Source of the DNA: Bacteroidota bacterium
GTDB lineage: Bacteria > Bacteroidota > Bacteroidia > Chitinophagales > Chitinophagaceae
Direction of reading: 5' to 3'
DNA: 64,000 bases
Assembly: GCA_013286425.1 (NCBI GenBank)
Contig: JABDFS010000001.1
Coordinates: 23,392-87,391, forward strand
Shown: positions 38,789-49,437 of the stretch, piece after piece
How the letters are laid out: each line of letters starts with the position of its first letter
Numbering within the stretch: the first letter of the stretch is position 1
Notes under the pieces: generated by a model
Told to the model about the DNA's origin: nothing
Database searches by the model: none
The model's input: the letters and a program-made list of their open reading frames with translations, nothing else
Made by a program: the position numbers and the translations under genes

Positions 38789-38904
38789 TAATTTTTGATC
38801 TTTATTATAAAGCTGTATTAGAAAACTCAGTTATATAAATTTATATAACCTTGCTGTTGTAGTGTATTATTATAATAACACAAACAAGAGCGAAACAAAT
38901 AAAT

Positions 38905-39348
38905 TTATTGCTCTGATTCGTCTGTGTTTTTATACAGTTCGTTATTCAACTCTACAGGTTTTTCAAACTCTTCATTGCAATCATAGCAATGCCAAACCTG
39001 TTCAACACCGATGGCATAACTACCCAACATCCATGTAAATAGGGCACTTATCACATTAGAAGGTTTACGGCTAGTAGTTATGTATTCAATATTGTGACTA
39101 CCACAATGCGGGCATGCAAAGCTTTTCCGTTTTATTTCTTTAATTGCATTTAATATTTCTGTAGCCTTATCAGTATCATTTTTTTCGATCATTAATTTTA
39201 TTCCGCCTATTGCATTGCTGAGTATAGGATTAAGCGTAACTGTCTGTTCATCCTTCAACCAACAATTTATACCTGCTTCCTCAAGCCTTCCCATCATTAA
39301 ATTGGCTTCAATGTAATTGTCAAATGTTTCAATAATTATAAAGTCCAT
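38905..39348 (-). CDS. DUF2007 domain / zinc-ribbon-like protein
   Basis: TFDNYIEANLMMGRLEEAGINCWLKDEQTVTLNPILSNAIGGIKLMI; CPHCGSHNIEY...CYDCNEEF. Confidence 0.85.
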   Translation of the reverse strand: MDFIIIETFDNYIEANLMMGRLEEAGINCWLKDEQTVTLNPILSNAIGGIKLMIEKNDTDKATEILNAIKEIKRKSFACPHCGSHNIEYITTSRKPSNVISALFTWMLGSYAIGVEQVWHCYDCNEEFEKPVELNNELYKNTDESEQ

Positions 39349-39571
39349 AATTATTAAATGTAAAGCATAAAGTTTATTGTTATTATAATTCTATCCTATC
39401 GATATGAATGAAATATCAATAACAAATATTTCTTTATGTTTGACAACATAAAATTTTCAGCAATAAAAACCATATACGATATTTCCGTACATGCATAAAA
39501 AGATTTAATAAATTCAGATCGGTTTAATATTGTTGTAAAAGCTAACTCTTAATTTTTTTTGTTATAACCCG

Positions 39572-41779
39572 ATGCATTGTTTCTATAATTATATAAAAAA
39601 GGTTTTGTTGCTTTTAAGCGTTATGTATTTGTTTTCCGCCGGCAAGGTTATGGCACAGGTAATTCATCAGTTGCCACCCAATCAACCTGAACAAGATGCC
39701 TGTAATGCTTTGCAGTTATGTGGCAATAGTTTTAATACGCCTTATAGTTATGTAGGAACAGGAAAAAAAATTGATTTAAACAGTACGCCATGTTTTTCCG
39801 GTACGGGTGGCGGAGAAGTAAACTCTGTATGGCTAAAAGTAAATGTACAAACTGCAGGCAGCATCGTATTTAAAATTATGCCCGTGAATCATGATGACGA
39901 TTATGATTTTGCTGTACTGAATGCAACAGGCATAAGTTGTAGTTCTTTAGCGTCAAGTGATGTGGTGCGGTGTAATTTCAACAACAACTTTCCGGGTAGT
40001 AATGTTAATGGAGTTGTCGGACTAGATTCTCTCAGTACATTTTCCTTTGTTGAGGCAGGGGCAACGGGTGGCTCTTTCTGCAGGGAAATAGCAGCCAAAC
40101 AAGGAGAGGTTTACCTGATCATGATAAATAACTATGGTAACTATAATTCAGCTGGTCCCAGTGAAGGCTTTACAATTGATTTTTCAGGTTCAACAGCCTC
40201 CTTTAATAATACAATTCCACCCAAATTAATTTCCATAGATCCGCCGTGTAAAAACGCAAGAAGCATTATAGTAAGAACGAGCACCGAAATTTTATGTGGC
40301 TCTATCGCTGTCGATGGAAGTGATTTTACATCAACGGCACCTGTAAAAATAGTTAGTGCTGCAGGCATTAACTGTACTAACGTTGGTGGTTATACAAATG
40401 CCGTTGTTATTAATTTTTCAACGCCGTTGCCTGCAGGCACTTATTTACTTAATGCACAAACCGGCAGTGATGGTAATACACTCATGAATCTTTGCAACAA
40501 TCAACTGCAATTACCTGATGCAGGAATACAGTTTACAATATTACCGGCAGGTAAAGAACCGGTAGATAATGAATCTATCTGTTATAGTCAGCTTCCGTAT
40601 TTATGGAATGGCATCAGTGTAACAAAGGCCAGCGACACTGCCGCTACCTATACAACGTCATCAGTAGGTGGCTGTGACTCAACCACAATATTAAATCTCA
40701 AAGTCTCGCCGGCAGTACAACAAATTAATTTATCGTACACTATCTGTAATGGCAGCTCTTATACTTTGCCATGGGACTCAACTGTAAACACAGCAGGTAG
40801 TTTTGTCCATACTTATATTAATACAAATGGTTGCGATAGCATGATTAAAAATATTACAATCAATGTTATCAAACCCAATAACGAAACTATTGCAACAGGT
40901 TTTTGCAGAGATGCAGCAGTTACTTTAAACATGCCAAACACTTTTACAAGTTATTTATGGAATACGGGAAATACTAATAGTTCAATTAATGTAAACAGCA
41001 CAGGCACATATACTGTAGCTGCAACAGATAATTATGGATGTATTACGAAAGATACTTTTCTTGTTTCAGCTTATGCAGATCCGGTTGCTTCCTTTACCGA
41101 TCCTTCAAAACTTTGTGACGGCAATACAACATCATTAGATGCCGGCAGCGGATTTAAAAATTATAGTTGGAATAATGGCGTCAATACAGAAGTGCTTATT
41201 GCAGATAAGCCGGGGAAATATTGGGTGAGTTTAACTGATATACATAATTGCACTGCAACAGACACGGTTAATGTTATAGTTGTTCCTGTGCCCGCTGATT
41301 TTTTAACTGCATCAATTACCAAATGCTTTTACGATGATGTTTTTGTAGCTCCATCAAAGTCTTTTGATAAATATGAATGGAGCGATGGCAGCAATTTTAA
41401 AACTATAAAAATATCTACCGGTGGTACTTATTGGCTCACAGCAACAGACGCCAATGGCTGCATCGGAACTGATTCTATTGCTATAATTGATTCTGCATGC
41501 GCAGAATATTTGTATATACCAACTGCATTCACACCAAATCATGATGCACGCAACGATGTTTTTAAACCAACCTTTGCGGGAAGGTTATTGAATTATCATT
41601 TCATGATTTATGACCGGTGGGGAAAAATGATCTTTTCTACTGAAGATTTTTCAAAAGGCTGGGATGGATCGCTGAATAGTTTAGAGCAACCTCCCGGCAC
41701 GTATGTGTGGATATGCTCGTATGAATTGCAGGGGAGAGCGCCGCGTACTGAGAAAGGCACTGTTACATTAATCAGGTGA
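39572..41779 (+). CDS. Gliding motility-associated C-terminal (CHU_C, T9SS type B) protein
   Basis: C-terminus YIPTAFTPNHDARNDVFKPTF...YDRWGKMIFSTEDFSKGWDGSL...GTVTLIR. Confidence 0.9.
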   Translation: MHCFYNYIKKVLLLLSVMYLFSAGKVMAQVIHQLPPNQPEQDACNALQLCGNSFNTPYSYVGTGKKIDLNSTPCFSGTGGGEVNSVWLKVNVQTAGSIVFKIMPVNHDDDYDFAVLNATGISCSSLASSDVVRCNFNNNFPGSNVNGVVGLDSLSTFSFVEAGATGGSFCREIAAKQGEVYLIMINNYGNYNSAGPSEGFTIDFSGSTASFNNTIPPKLISIDPPCKNARSIIVRTSTEILCGSIAVDGSDFTSTAPVKIVSAAGINCTNVGGYTNAVVINFSTPLPAGTYLLNAQTGSDGNTLMNLCNNQLQLPDAGIQFTILPAGKEPVDNESICYSQLPYLWNGISVTKASDTAATYTTSSVGGCDSTTILNLKVSPAVQQINLSYTICNGSSYTLPWDSTVNTAGSFVHTYINTNGCDSMIKNITINVIKPNNETIATGFCRDAAVTLNMPNTFTSYLWNTGNTNSSINVNSTGTYTVAATDNYGCITKDTFLVSAYADPVASFTDPSKLCDGNTTSLDAGSGFKNYSWNNGVNTEVLIADKPGKYWVSLTDIHNCTATDTVNVIVVPVPADFLTASITKCFYDDVFVAPSKSFDKYEWSDGSNFKTIKISTGGTYWLTATDANGCIGTDSIAIIDSACAEYLYIPTAFTPNHDARNDVFKPTFAGRLLNYHFMIYDRWGKMIFSTEDFSKGWDGSLNSLEQPPGTYVWICSYELQGRAPRTEKGTVTLIR

Positions 41780-41914
41780 TTTCTTTTAAACTTAAATTGA
41801 TTTTGCTTTATTATAAGACTACTGCTTTTAATTTATTAAGCATTCAATCCACAGCTTGCTCACAGCTTATAATCCACTACACATAGCTCAAAGCTTTCTT
41901 CTTACCTTGCACAC

Positions 41915-42709
41915 ATGCAGCAATATCAACAATTACTTCAGTATATATTAGATAACGGCACGCAGAAAACTGATAGAACAGGAACAGGCACAATTAGTCA
42001 TTTTGGGTACCAGGTGCGGTTCAATCTGGCTGATGGGTTTCCGCTTGTAACCACAAAAAAGGTTCATTTAAAAAGTATCATTTATGAATTACTTTGGTTT
42101 TTGCGTGGCGAAACCAATATTAAATATTTAAAGGAACATGGCGTGGGTATCTGGGATGAATGGGCCGATGAAAACGGCGAGCTTGGCCCTGTTTATGGCA
42201 AGCAGTGGAGAAGTTGGGAAGGCGCAGATGGTAAAGTAATAGACCAGGTAACTGATGCAATCAATCAAATAAAAAATAACCCGGACAGCCGCCGCATAAT
42301 TGTGAGCGCATGGAATGTAGCTGACCTGTCGCAAATGGCTTTGATGCCCTGCCACACATTGTTCCAGTTTTATGTGGCTGAAGGAAAATTAAGTTGTCAG
42401 TTATACCAGCGTAGTGCAGATGTATTTCTCGGTGTTCCTTTCAACATTGCATCGTATGCATTGTTGACTATGATGATGGCGCAGGTTTGCGATCTTGAAG
42501 CCGGCGATTTTGTTCACACTTTTGGTGATGTACACATTTACAATAATCATATCGAACAGGTAAACCTGCAGCTTTCAAGAAAGCCATATACTTTGCCAAC
42601 AATGAAATTAAATTCTTCAGTAAAAAATATTTTTGATTTTACTTATGAAGATTTCACGCTGGAGAATTACCAGTTTCATCCTGCTATAAAAGCACCGGTT
42701 GCGGTGTAA
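41915..42709 (+). CDS. thyA: Thymidylate synthase
   Basis: Full-length 264 aa; [53 protein letters not shown]. Confidence 0.98.
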   Translation: MQQYQQLLQYILDNGTQKTDRTGTGTISHFGYQVRFNLADGFPLVTTKKVHLKSIIYELLWFLRGETNIKYLKEHGVGIWDEWADENGELGPVYGKQWRSWEGADGKVIDQVTDAINQIKNNPDSRRIIVSAWNVADLSQMALMPCHTLFQFYVAEGKLSCQLYQRSADVFLGVPFNIASYALLTMMMAQVCDLEAGDFVHTFGDVHIYNNHIEQVNLQLSRKPYTLPTMKLNSSVKNIFDFTYEDFTLENYQFHPAIKAPVAV

Positions 42710-42710
42710 A

Positions 42711-42780
42711 CAATTAACAATTAAAAATGAATAATTAATAATTCAAAAATTATTGTTCACTGATCGTTATTCATTTTTCA
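42711..42780. repeat. Degenerate AT-rich 7-bp periodic array between thyA and folA
   Basis: CAATTAA CAATTAA AAATGAA TAATTAA TAATTCA AAAATTA TTGTTCA CTGATCG TTATTCA TTTTTCA; termini are inversely related. Confidence 0.65.
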
Positions 42781-42793
42781 TTTATGTCACTAT

Positions 42794-43294
42794 ATGATCA
42801 AATCACTCGTAGTAGCTGCAGCAACAAATAACGCTATTGGTAAAAACAACCAGTTGCTTTGGAATTTACCAAACGATTTGCGGTTTTTTAAAAATGTAAC
42901 CTGGGGAATGCCTGTATTGATGGGCAGGAAAACTTTTGAAGCGTTGGGCAATAAACCTCTGAATGGAAGAATAAATATCGTGTTGACTTCAAGTAAATTT
43001 TTTAAGAAAGAAGGGACTGTTGTAGTAAATAAAATAAAAGATGCTGAATTTTTTGCCACTCAAAACGATTATAAAGAATTAATGATATTGGGTGGTGCAC
43101 ATGTTTACTCACAAACAATAGATGACGCCGATAAAATTTATATAACAAGAGTACATCATGTTTTTGAAGATGCCGATGCATTTTTCCCTGTGATTGATGA
43201 ACAGAAATGGAAACTCATTTCAAATGAAGACCATTTTAAAGATGAGAAGCATGCATATGATTACAGTTTTCAATTATGGGAAAAGAAGCCCTAA
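42794..43294 (+). CDS. folA: Dihydrofolate reductase
   Basis: VVAAATNNAIGKNNQLLWNLPNDLRFFKNVTWGMPVLMGRKTFEALG. Confidence 0.96.
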   Translation: MIKSLVVAAATNNAIGKNNQLLWNLPNDLRFFKNVTWGMPVLMGRKTFEALGNKPLNGRINIVLTSSKFFKKEGTVVVNKIKDAEFFATQNDYKELMILGGAHVYSQTIDDADKIYITRVHHVFEDADAFFPVIDEQKWKLISNEDHFKDEKHAYDYSFQLWEKKP

Positions 43295-43365
43295 TCCTAA
43301 AGGGAGTAAGAAACAACTCTGCAAAATTTGAATGAATTATTTTTACCGTATTACTTAATCAATAA

Positions 43366-43433
43366 CCGACTTTAAAGGAAGTTTCATAAACTCCCTTTAA
43401 AGTCGGGCTAAAACTCCCTTTAGGGCTGGGGTA
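43366..43433. repeat. ACTCCC-type repeat: one inverted and two tandem copies abutting a start codon
   Basis: CCGACTTTAAAGGAAGTTT, AAACTCCCTTTAAAGTCGGGCTA, AAACTCCCTTTAGGGCTGGGGTA. Confidence 0.85.
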
Positions 43434-44230
43434 TGTATTCTTCCACACAACTTGCATTTAAATATTTAAAATACCGGTTAACCGCATCAAACGGAAAAGG
43501 TCATGGTGTGCATTCACCTTTTGTATTTGAATTTATAACAAAAATGTTGAATGATAAACGCGGCTTAGATTGTTTTAAAGACATCGAATCTTTGCGAAGT
43601 GAATTAAAAAAAAATAATACAGAGATAAGCGTTCCCGATTTTGGCGCTGGTTCAAGGATGCAACTGGATAATAGAAGAAAGATATCAGCAATTGCAAACT
43701 CATCGTTGAAACCAAAAAAATATAGTCGGCTTCTTTTTCGCATAGCTGAATATTATAAGCCTGCAACGATCATTGAACTCGGAACATCATTAGGTATTAC
43801 TACATCTTATCTTGCTTGTGCAAATCCGCAGGCATCCATCATTACAATGGAAGGCGCGCCTGAAGTAGCACATATTGCACAGGAGAATTTTAATAACCTT
43901 CATCTTTACAACATAATAATAGTTGAAGGCAATTTTGATGAAACACTTCCTTCTGTCACTAATCAATTATCAACAATTGATTTTGCTTTTATTGATGGCA
44001 ATCATCGCAAAGCACCAACGTTAAATTATTTCTACGAGCTATTAAAAATAGCAAAGCCTTCTTCTATTATTGTGTTTGATGACATTCACTGGAGCGAAGA
44101 AATGGAAGAAGCATGGAATGAAATCAAGGAACATCCTTCAGTAACACTTACAATAGATTTATTTTTTATAGGTATAGTGTTTTTCAGAACAGAACAAAAA
44201 ATAAAACAGGATTTTACTATTCGCTATTGA
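43433..44230 (+). CDS. Class I SAM-dependent methyltransferase
   Basis: IIELGTSLGITTSYLACANPQASIITMEGAPEVA, IDFAFIDGNHRKAPTLNYF. Confidence 0.85.
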   Translation: MYSSTQLAFKYLKYRLTASNGKGHGVHSPFVFEFITKMLNDKRGLDCFKDIESLRSELKKNNTEISVPDFGAGSRMQLDNRRKISAIANSSLKPKKYSRLLFRIAEYYKPATIIELGTSLGITTSYLACANPQASIITMEGAPEVAHIAQENFNNLHLYNIIIVEGNFDETLPSVTNQLSTIDFAFIDGNHRKAPTLNYFYELLKIAKPSSIIVFDDIHWSEEMEEAWNEIKEHPSVTLTIDLFFIGIVFFRTEQKIKQDFTIRY

Positions 44231-44257
44231 ATAATTTTTTCTGCTGGAATAGATAAG

Positions 44258-44515
44258 ATGACACCATTAATTACATTGCTTATACTAATTATCTGTTTTG
44301 CGTTTTTCTATAATGTTTTTCTGCGCATCAGTTTACAGCGCATTGAAAAGTACCTGCCCACACCTTTGTTTTGGGGAACACTTATTTTTATAAGCCTTGT
44401 CCCTGTATTCTGGAAATTAAAAAACACTTCTGCAACTGTACTTGCATCAAGAGCAAACATGTCGTTGTGTGTTTTTTACTTCTGTATTTCTGCTGTTATT
44501 TTATTGGCATTATAA
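44258..44515 (+). CDS. Small membrane protein of unknown function (85 aa)
   Basis: Hydrophobic ORF downstream of the methyltransferase gene. Confidence 0.5.
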   Translation: MTPLITLLILIICFAFFYNVFLRISLQRIEKYLPTPLFWGTLIFISLVPVFWKLKNTSATVLASRANMSLCVFYFCISAVILLAL

Positions 44516-44688
44516 TCAATAAGACAGAGTTAATTCTTAAAGATGCTATGAAAAGCTGTAGTAAAAGGGAGTGACGCAACCGTGATGCCATCACTACAAC
44601 TGTTGGTTACATAAAAATAAAATGCGAAGCATTTAAAAATGATTGAATGAAACAGTGTCTTCGTTTATGAAAGGAAACGAGGGTGAGG

Positions 44689-46026
44689 TTATATTTTCTT
44701 TCCCATCCATTTATTACTTTGAATGTACCAGTAAGATGGAATGAATAATGCGATCCAATAAATCCATTCGCTCATCCAACCGATTGTAATTGGAAGATTG
44801 AGATATTCAAGCATCGTGTACACATAAAAGCAATACAAAATAATGGCGATAATTTCTGTAACAAGATTTCTTCTGCTGTTGCCTGTACCTACCACAGCAT
44901 TCAACCAAATAGCAGATACTGATTGTAATATTAATGCAAGCGAAATAATTCTTGCAACAGGAATTGCAGCTTGAATAAAACTTTCTGATTGTCCATAAAG
45001 GCTTAAGAACGGCCTTGTAAAAAGATTGATGAGCATAGCAATGCTTACAGAAAACATCAAACCCAGGTTTGTTATTTTAACGATGAGTTCTTTTACACGG
45101 TGTTCAAGTTTTTGACCAATAATGTTACTCACCATACTGTTGCAAGCCGCTCCGAAAGACCATGCAAAGCATCCGAAAATGCCAAACATATTGCGCATGA
45201 TATTGGAGATTGCCAACGGCTGCATGCCGTGATGTTCGATAAGTATATAAAAGAATTCCCAACTTCCTACACTTAATGCAAATTGTACAACAATAGGTGC
45301 AGATTGATGCAGTATTAGTCTTATTGAATCGTTGTTTAGTTTTTTGTTTTTAAAAAGATGAATATTCTTTCCAATGCCTTTGAAATGTATAACGCTGAAT
45401 ATGGTTATTAATCCCGTAAATTCTGCAATGATGGAAGCAACTGCTGCGCCGTTAAATCCTAATGCGGGCAAACCAAAATGGCCAAATATCAAAGCATAGT
45501 CAAAGAAAACATTGGCGAGTGTTTCTGCAAGTGTTCCAACAATTAAATATTTGCTTTGATTGATGCTTATCAACAAAGAGTTCCGCATTTGATAGATATA
45601 TAAAAATGGCAAACCCCAAATGCGGATACGCAAAAAATCAGTCGCCATTTTTATATCATCTTCATTGTGTAATGCAGCTTTGAAAATAAAAGGTGCAATA
45701 AAATTGGTTACTAATATTCCTGTGATACTAAATGCAATTGAAATGCGTACTGCCTGGAAAAAAAGCAAGCCTATTTCTTCGTGCCTGTTTTCTCCCGCAC
45801 GGCGACTCATTACTGATTGCAATCCGCTACTTAAACCAAAACCCATAACACCAAACACTAAATAATAAACACCGGTAATGCCTGCAACAGCAAGCGCCTG
45901 CTCGCTTAAATGACCAAGAAAAATATTATTAGTGATGAAGTTTATGTTAGGTACAAGAATAGAAACAGCAATAGGCAATGCTATGCGCAGAATTTGTTTA
46001 TTGCTTATTTCTACCTGTAATTGCAT
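44689..46026 (-). CDS. MATE family efflux transporter
   Basis: 12-TM MatE pattern (IALPIAVSILVPNINFITNNIFLGHLSEQALAVAGITG, ALGFNGAAVASIIAEFTG); ATG at 46026. Confidence 0.92.
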   Translation of the reverse strand: MQLQVEISNKQILRIALPIAVSILVPNINFITNNIFLGHLSEQALAVAGITGVYYLVFGVMGFGLSSGLQSVMSRRAGENRHEEIGLLFFQAVRISIAFSITGILVTNFIAPFIFKAALHNEDDIKMATDFLRIRIWGLPFLYIYQMRNSLLISINQSKYLIVGTLAETLANVFFDYALIFGHFGLPALGFNGAAVASIIAEFTGLITIFSVIHFKGIGKNIHLFKNKKLNNDSIRLILHQSAPIVVQFALSVGSWEFFYILIEHHGMQPLAISNIMRNMFGIFGCFAWSFGAACNSMVSNIIGQKLEHRVKELIVKITNLGLMFSVSIAMLINLFTRPFLSLYGQSESFIQAAIPVARIISLALILQSVSAIWLNAVVGTGNSRRNLVTEIIAIILYCFYVYTMLEYLNLPITIGWMSEWIYWIALFIPSYWYIQSNKWMGKKI

Positions 46027-46057
46027 AAAGGGCAGCAAAGCTAATGAAGTAATAATT

Positions 46058-46106
46058 GTGAATAGTGAATGGTGAATGGTGAATAGTGAGTGGTGAATAG
46101 TGAATA
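46058..46106 (+). repeat. Heptamer array (GTGAATA/G), 7 units
   Basis: GTGAATA GTGAATG GTGAATG GTGAATA GTGAGTG GTGAATA GTGAATA. Confidence 0.95.
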
Positions 46107-46175
46107 AAATTACTGTTTACCGTTTACTACGTGCATTTCACTGATTATATCATATTTCATCTTTACATTTATCGC

Positions 46176-46511
46176 ATGGAGCAGCAACCAATTCAGGATA
46201 TAAAAGAAGAAGTAAAAAAGGCCAGCAAACTGCGTATCTTATTTCGCCTCGCATTTATCTGCAACATTTTTTTCATCGTTTGCATCTTTTTACGTTATAC
46301 AACTGCGCCAAAATTTATTCCGCAGCCTCTTGTAGAGTTTTCAATTATTTTAGGATGGTTTGCGCCTATAATAAATTTTATAAATTTTGTTTTGATACTG
46401 ATTTTTCTTTCACGCATTCGTAAAAAGCTGATTCCATTCTGGCTTTTATACACAAACATTATTTGCTTTCTTATCCAAATTTATTTTTTCTTTATTTTGA
46501 AAGATGCATAA
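46176..46511 (+). CDS. Small membrane protein of unknown function
   Basis: ATG at 46176 (MEQQPIQDIKEEVKKASKLRILFRLAFICNIFF); overlaps the next ORF by 8 nt. Confidence 0.7.
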   Translation: MEQQPIQDIKEEVKKASKLRILFRLAFICNIFFIVCIFLRYTTAPKFIPQPLVEFSIILGWFAPIINFINFVLILIFLSRIRKKLIPFWLLYTNIICFLIQIYFFFILKDA

Positions 46512-47310
46512 CATACTTAAAGACAAACCGACTAAACTGTTTATTGGCTTCACTGCATTTTTTGTTGCCAACGCATTGATAGCGGAATGCATCGGCACAA
46601 AGATATTTTCACTTGAAAAATTGTTTGGCTTACAGCCTTCCAGCATTACATTGTTTGGAGAAAGTGGTTTATCATTCAATCTAACCTGCGGCGTTTTATT
46701 ATGGCCATTGGAATTTGTTATGACTGATATTGTGAATGAATACTTCGGCCCGAAAGCAGTACGCCGTATAAGTTATACAGCAGTTGCATTAATAAGTTAT
46801 GCGTTCCTTATGTTTTATAGCAGCATTCACATTCCGCCTGCAGATTTCTGGATAACAAGCAATCAAACGAAAGGGGTTGATAATATGCAAACTGCTTTCA
46901 ACGGAATTTTCGGCCAGGGTTTATGGATAATCCTCGGAAGCTTAACCGCATTTCTTGTAAGCCAGATTGTTGATGTTACCATTTTTCACCGGATTAAAAG
47001 AATTACAGGTGATAAACATATCTGGCTGCGCGCAACAGGCTCAACATTGGTGTCGCAATTAGTAGACAGTTATATTGTTTTGGCCATTGCTTTTAAACTG
47101 GGCAGCAACTGGACCTGGGCTGAAGTGTTTGCTGTTGGTACAATGAACTACATCTATAAATTTATTATGGCAGTAATACTTACGCCCGTAATTATTATAG
47201 TTGAAAAACGAATAGAAAAATATGTTGGCCATTCAACTGCAATACAGATGAAAAAAATTGCTATGGGCGAAGAAAGTGATGGGTTTGAAAATATTCCAAC
47301 TGCAGGATAA
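46504..47310 (+). CDS. Queuosine precursor transporter (VUT/YhhQ family)
   Basis: FVANALIAECIGTKIFSL, LLWPLEFVMTDIVNEYFGPKAVRRISYTAV, SQLVDSYIVLAIAF. Confidence 0.92.
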   Translation: MHNILKDKPTKLFIGFTAFFVANALIAECIGTKIFSLEKLFGLQPSSITLFGESGLSFNLTCGVLLWPLEFVMTDIVNEYFGPKAVRRISYTAVALISYAFLMFYSSIHIPPADFWITSNQTKGVDNMQTAFNGIFGQGLWIILGSLTAFLVSQIVDVTIFHRIKRITGDKHIWLRATGSTLVSQLVDSYIVLAIAFKLGSNWTWAEVFAVGTMNYIYKFIMAVILTPVIIIVEKRIEKYVGHSTAIQMKKIAMGEESDGFENIPTAG

Positions 47311-47392
47311 ATGACGGATGTTGACTTTTGTGTTATTTAATTTTTGCAACGGTATTTATTTTTAGATTCGATTAATAATAAGATACTTATCA

Positions 47393-49000
47393 ATGACGCT
47401 GGAAACCTACCTGCTAACCATATTGTCAATGTTGTTCGTGATTTCTATGCTGGCGATGGTTAGCGAAAAACTGAAAGTATCTTACCCGATACTTTTTGTT
47501 ATATGCGGGTTGCTCATCAGCTTTATTCCTAATGTGCATGAAATTCTTTTAAACCCAAATGTTGTTTTCCTGATTTTTCTTCCGCCTTTATTATTTTTTT
47601 CTGCATGGACAACTTCATGGAAAAACTTTGTCGCCAACAGAAAACAGATTAGTTTATTAGCAATCGGCCTTGTTGTTTTTACATCTACCACCATTGCTTT
47701 ATTGGCACATCTGCTTATTCCTGCATTTCCGCTGGCTTTAGGTTTTGTACTTGGCGCAATCATTTCTCCTCCTGATGCAATTGCTGCTTCATCTGTTTTA
47801 CAAAACCTAAATGTATCACCAAGAGTTACTTCAATTCTTGAAGGTGAAAGCCTTGTAAACGATGCTTCTTCACTTATAATTTTCCGCTTTGCATTAGCTG
47901 CTGTGTTAACAGGCCAGTTCAGCTTTTGGCAAGCCACAGGTGATTTTTTTATTGTTGCAGGAATGGGTATTGCAACAGGGCTTATCTTGTCTGTCGCTAT
48001 TTATAGTATACACAAATACCTGCCAACAAATTCGGATATTGATACTGCAATCACACTCATGGCTCCATATATTATTTATTTAACTGCGGAGCATTTTGGG
48101 TATTCCGGCGTAATGGCTGTTGTTACCGGTGGGCTGTTTCTCAGTTCACGGTCGCATGAAGTGTTTAGCTTTCAAAGCCGCCTGCAGGTTAATGCTGTAT
48201 GGAAAACGCTTAATTTCTTATTAAACGGGTTTGTATTTATTTTAATCGGGTTGCAATTATACCGCATCGCTCACGGGCTTAAAGTTTTCACTTTTAAACA
48301 AGCTTCTTTTTACACACTCATAGTTTGTGGTATAACTATATTGATACGGCTATTATGGATTTATTCTTTTGCATATATTTCTTTTTTGGCAAGAAAAAAA
48401 CGCGGCGCTTTGAACAAAGAAAAGTTCAATGCAAAAGCCACATTTTTAATTGGATGGAGTGGCATGCGTGGAATTGTTTCACTGGCGTCAGCATTATCTC
48501 TTCCTTTGTTACTTCCAGACGGATCTGTTTTTCCGCACAGAAACCTGATACTGTTTATTACATTCGGTATAATACTTTTCACCCTGGTTTTGCAAGGATT
48601 AAGCCTTCCATTATTGATACGGGTATTAAAAATTAATTACGTAGGAAGAAATGATATCGGAGACCAGGAGACAGCATTGCAATCCCGCCTTGAAACAGAA
48701 TGCCTGAATTATCTTTTAAATAATTATCCTGCTGAAAAAAACAACAGTAGCGCAGTTGCATTATTGATAACCCGTTTCAGGCAAAGCATAAGCGTTGTTG
48801 AAAATAAACCGGATGGTGAAAACAGTAAAAAGCCAGATCGTTTTTCTGAAGAATATCATAATCTTTTGGTTCAGCTGGTAAATGTAAGAAGACAGGAATT
48901 ACATAAGATAAGAAATGAAAAAATTTATACAGATGAGATAATTAATTCAAGGGAACGTGAACTGGATCATGAAGAAGCCCGGTTGCTATCTGTATATTAA
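47393..49000 (+). CDS. Na+/H+ antiporter (CPA1 family)
   Basis: ISPPDAIAASSVLQNLNVSPRVTSILEGESLVNDASSLIIFRFAL, GWSGMRGIVSLASALSLPL. Confidence 0.95.
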   Translation: MTLETYLLTILSMLFVISMLAMVSEKLKVSYPILFVICGLLISFIPNVHEILLNPNVVFLIFLPPLLFFSAWTTSWKNFVANRKQISLLAIGLVVFTSTTIALLAHLLIPAFPLALGFVLGAIISPPDAIAASSVLQNLNVSPRVTSILEGESLVNDASSLIIFRFALAAVLTGQFSFWQATGDFFIVAGMGIATGLILSVAIYSIHKYLPTNSDIDTAITLMAPYIIYLTAEHFGYSGVMAVVTGGLFLSSRSHEVFSFQSRLQVNAVWKTLNFLLNGFVFILIGLQLYRIAHGLKVFTFKQASFYTLIVCGITILIRLLWIYSFAYISFLARKKRGALNKEKFNAKATFLIGWSGMRGIVSLASALSLPLLLPDGSVFPHRNLILFITFGIILFTLVLQGLSLPLLIRVLKINYVGRNDIGDQETALQSRLETECLNYLLNNYPAEKNNSSAVALLITRFRQSISVVENKPDGENSKKPDRFSEEYHNLLVQLVNVRRQELHKIRNEKIYTDEIINSRERELDHEEARLLSVY

Positions 49001-49059
49001 ATAATGAAAAGATAGGTTCGGGGTTGAAAAAATTCTTTGATTAGGTTAGCAACAGCCAT

Positions 49060-49416
49060 TTATTGTACTGAATGCTTTGATTTGGGGTTGTGGTTCGTTC
49101 TGAGTGATAAAAAATTATTTTCAGCTTTCCTTAATTTTCTGCGTACTTTCTTTAGCTCAAGATATATTTTGTAATCATCCTGCATATTACTGTTTAAGTT
49201 GCCTTTAAAATATTTATACAGTCGTTCAAACTGCATTATTATATCGGGTTCGGTTTGCACAGTTCTTCTTTTTGAATTATAGATTTCAATATAATTGCAG
49301 ACGAAAGGTATTGCATTCTGCAAACCACCAATACCGTATTTTTCCCGTATTTTAAATTTATGATTGTAAGTAAAGGGTTTGCAACAATTAACTGACCATT
49401 TGCGAAAAAAGATCAA
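49060..49416 (-). CDS. Hypothetical protein (118 aa)
   Basis: ORF only; start uncertain. Confidence 0.4.
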   Translation of the reverse strand: MIFFRKWSVNCCKPFTYNHKFKIREKYGIGGLQNAIPFVCNYIEIYNSKRRTVQTEPDIIMQFERLYKYFKGNLNSNMQDDYKIYLELKKVRRKLRKAENNFLSLRTNHNPKSKHSVQ

Positions 49417-49437
49417 GGCAAAAGGGTAAATATGTTT

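Noticed and set aside
49060-49416. NYIEIYNSKRR segment considered as a transposase (IS3 integrase C-terminus) remnant
   Set aside because: Only a short resemblance; no DDE motifs, inverted repeats or target duplications found nearby.
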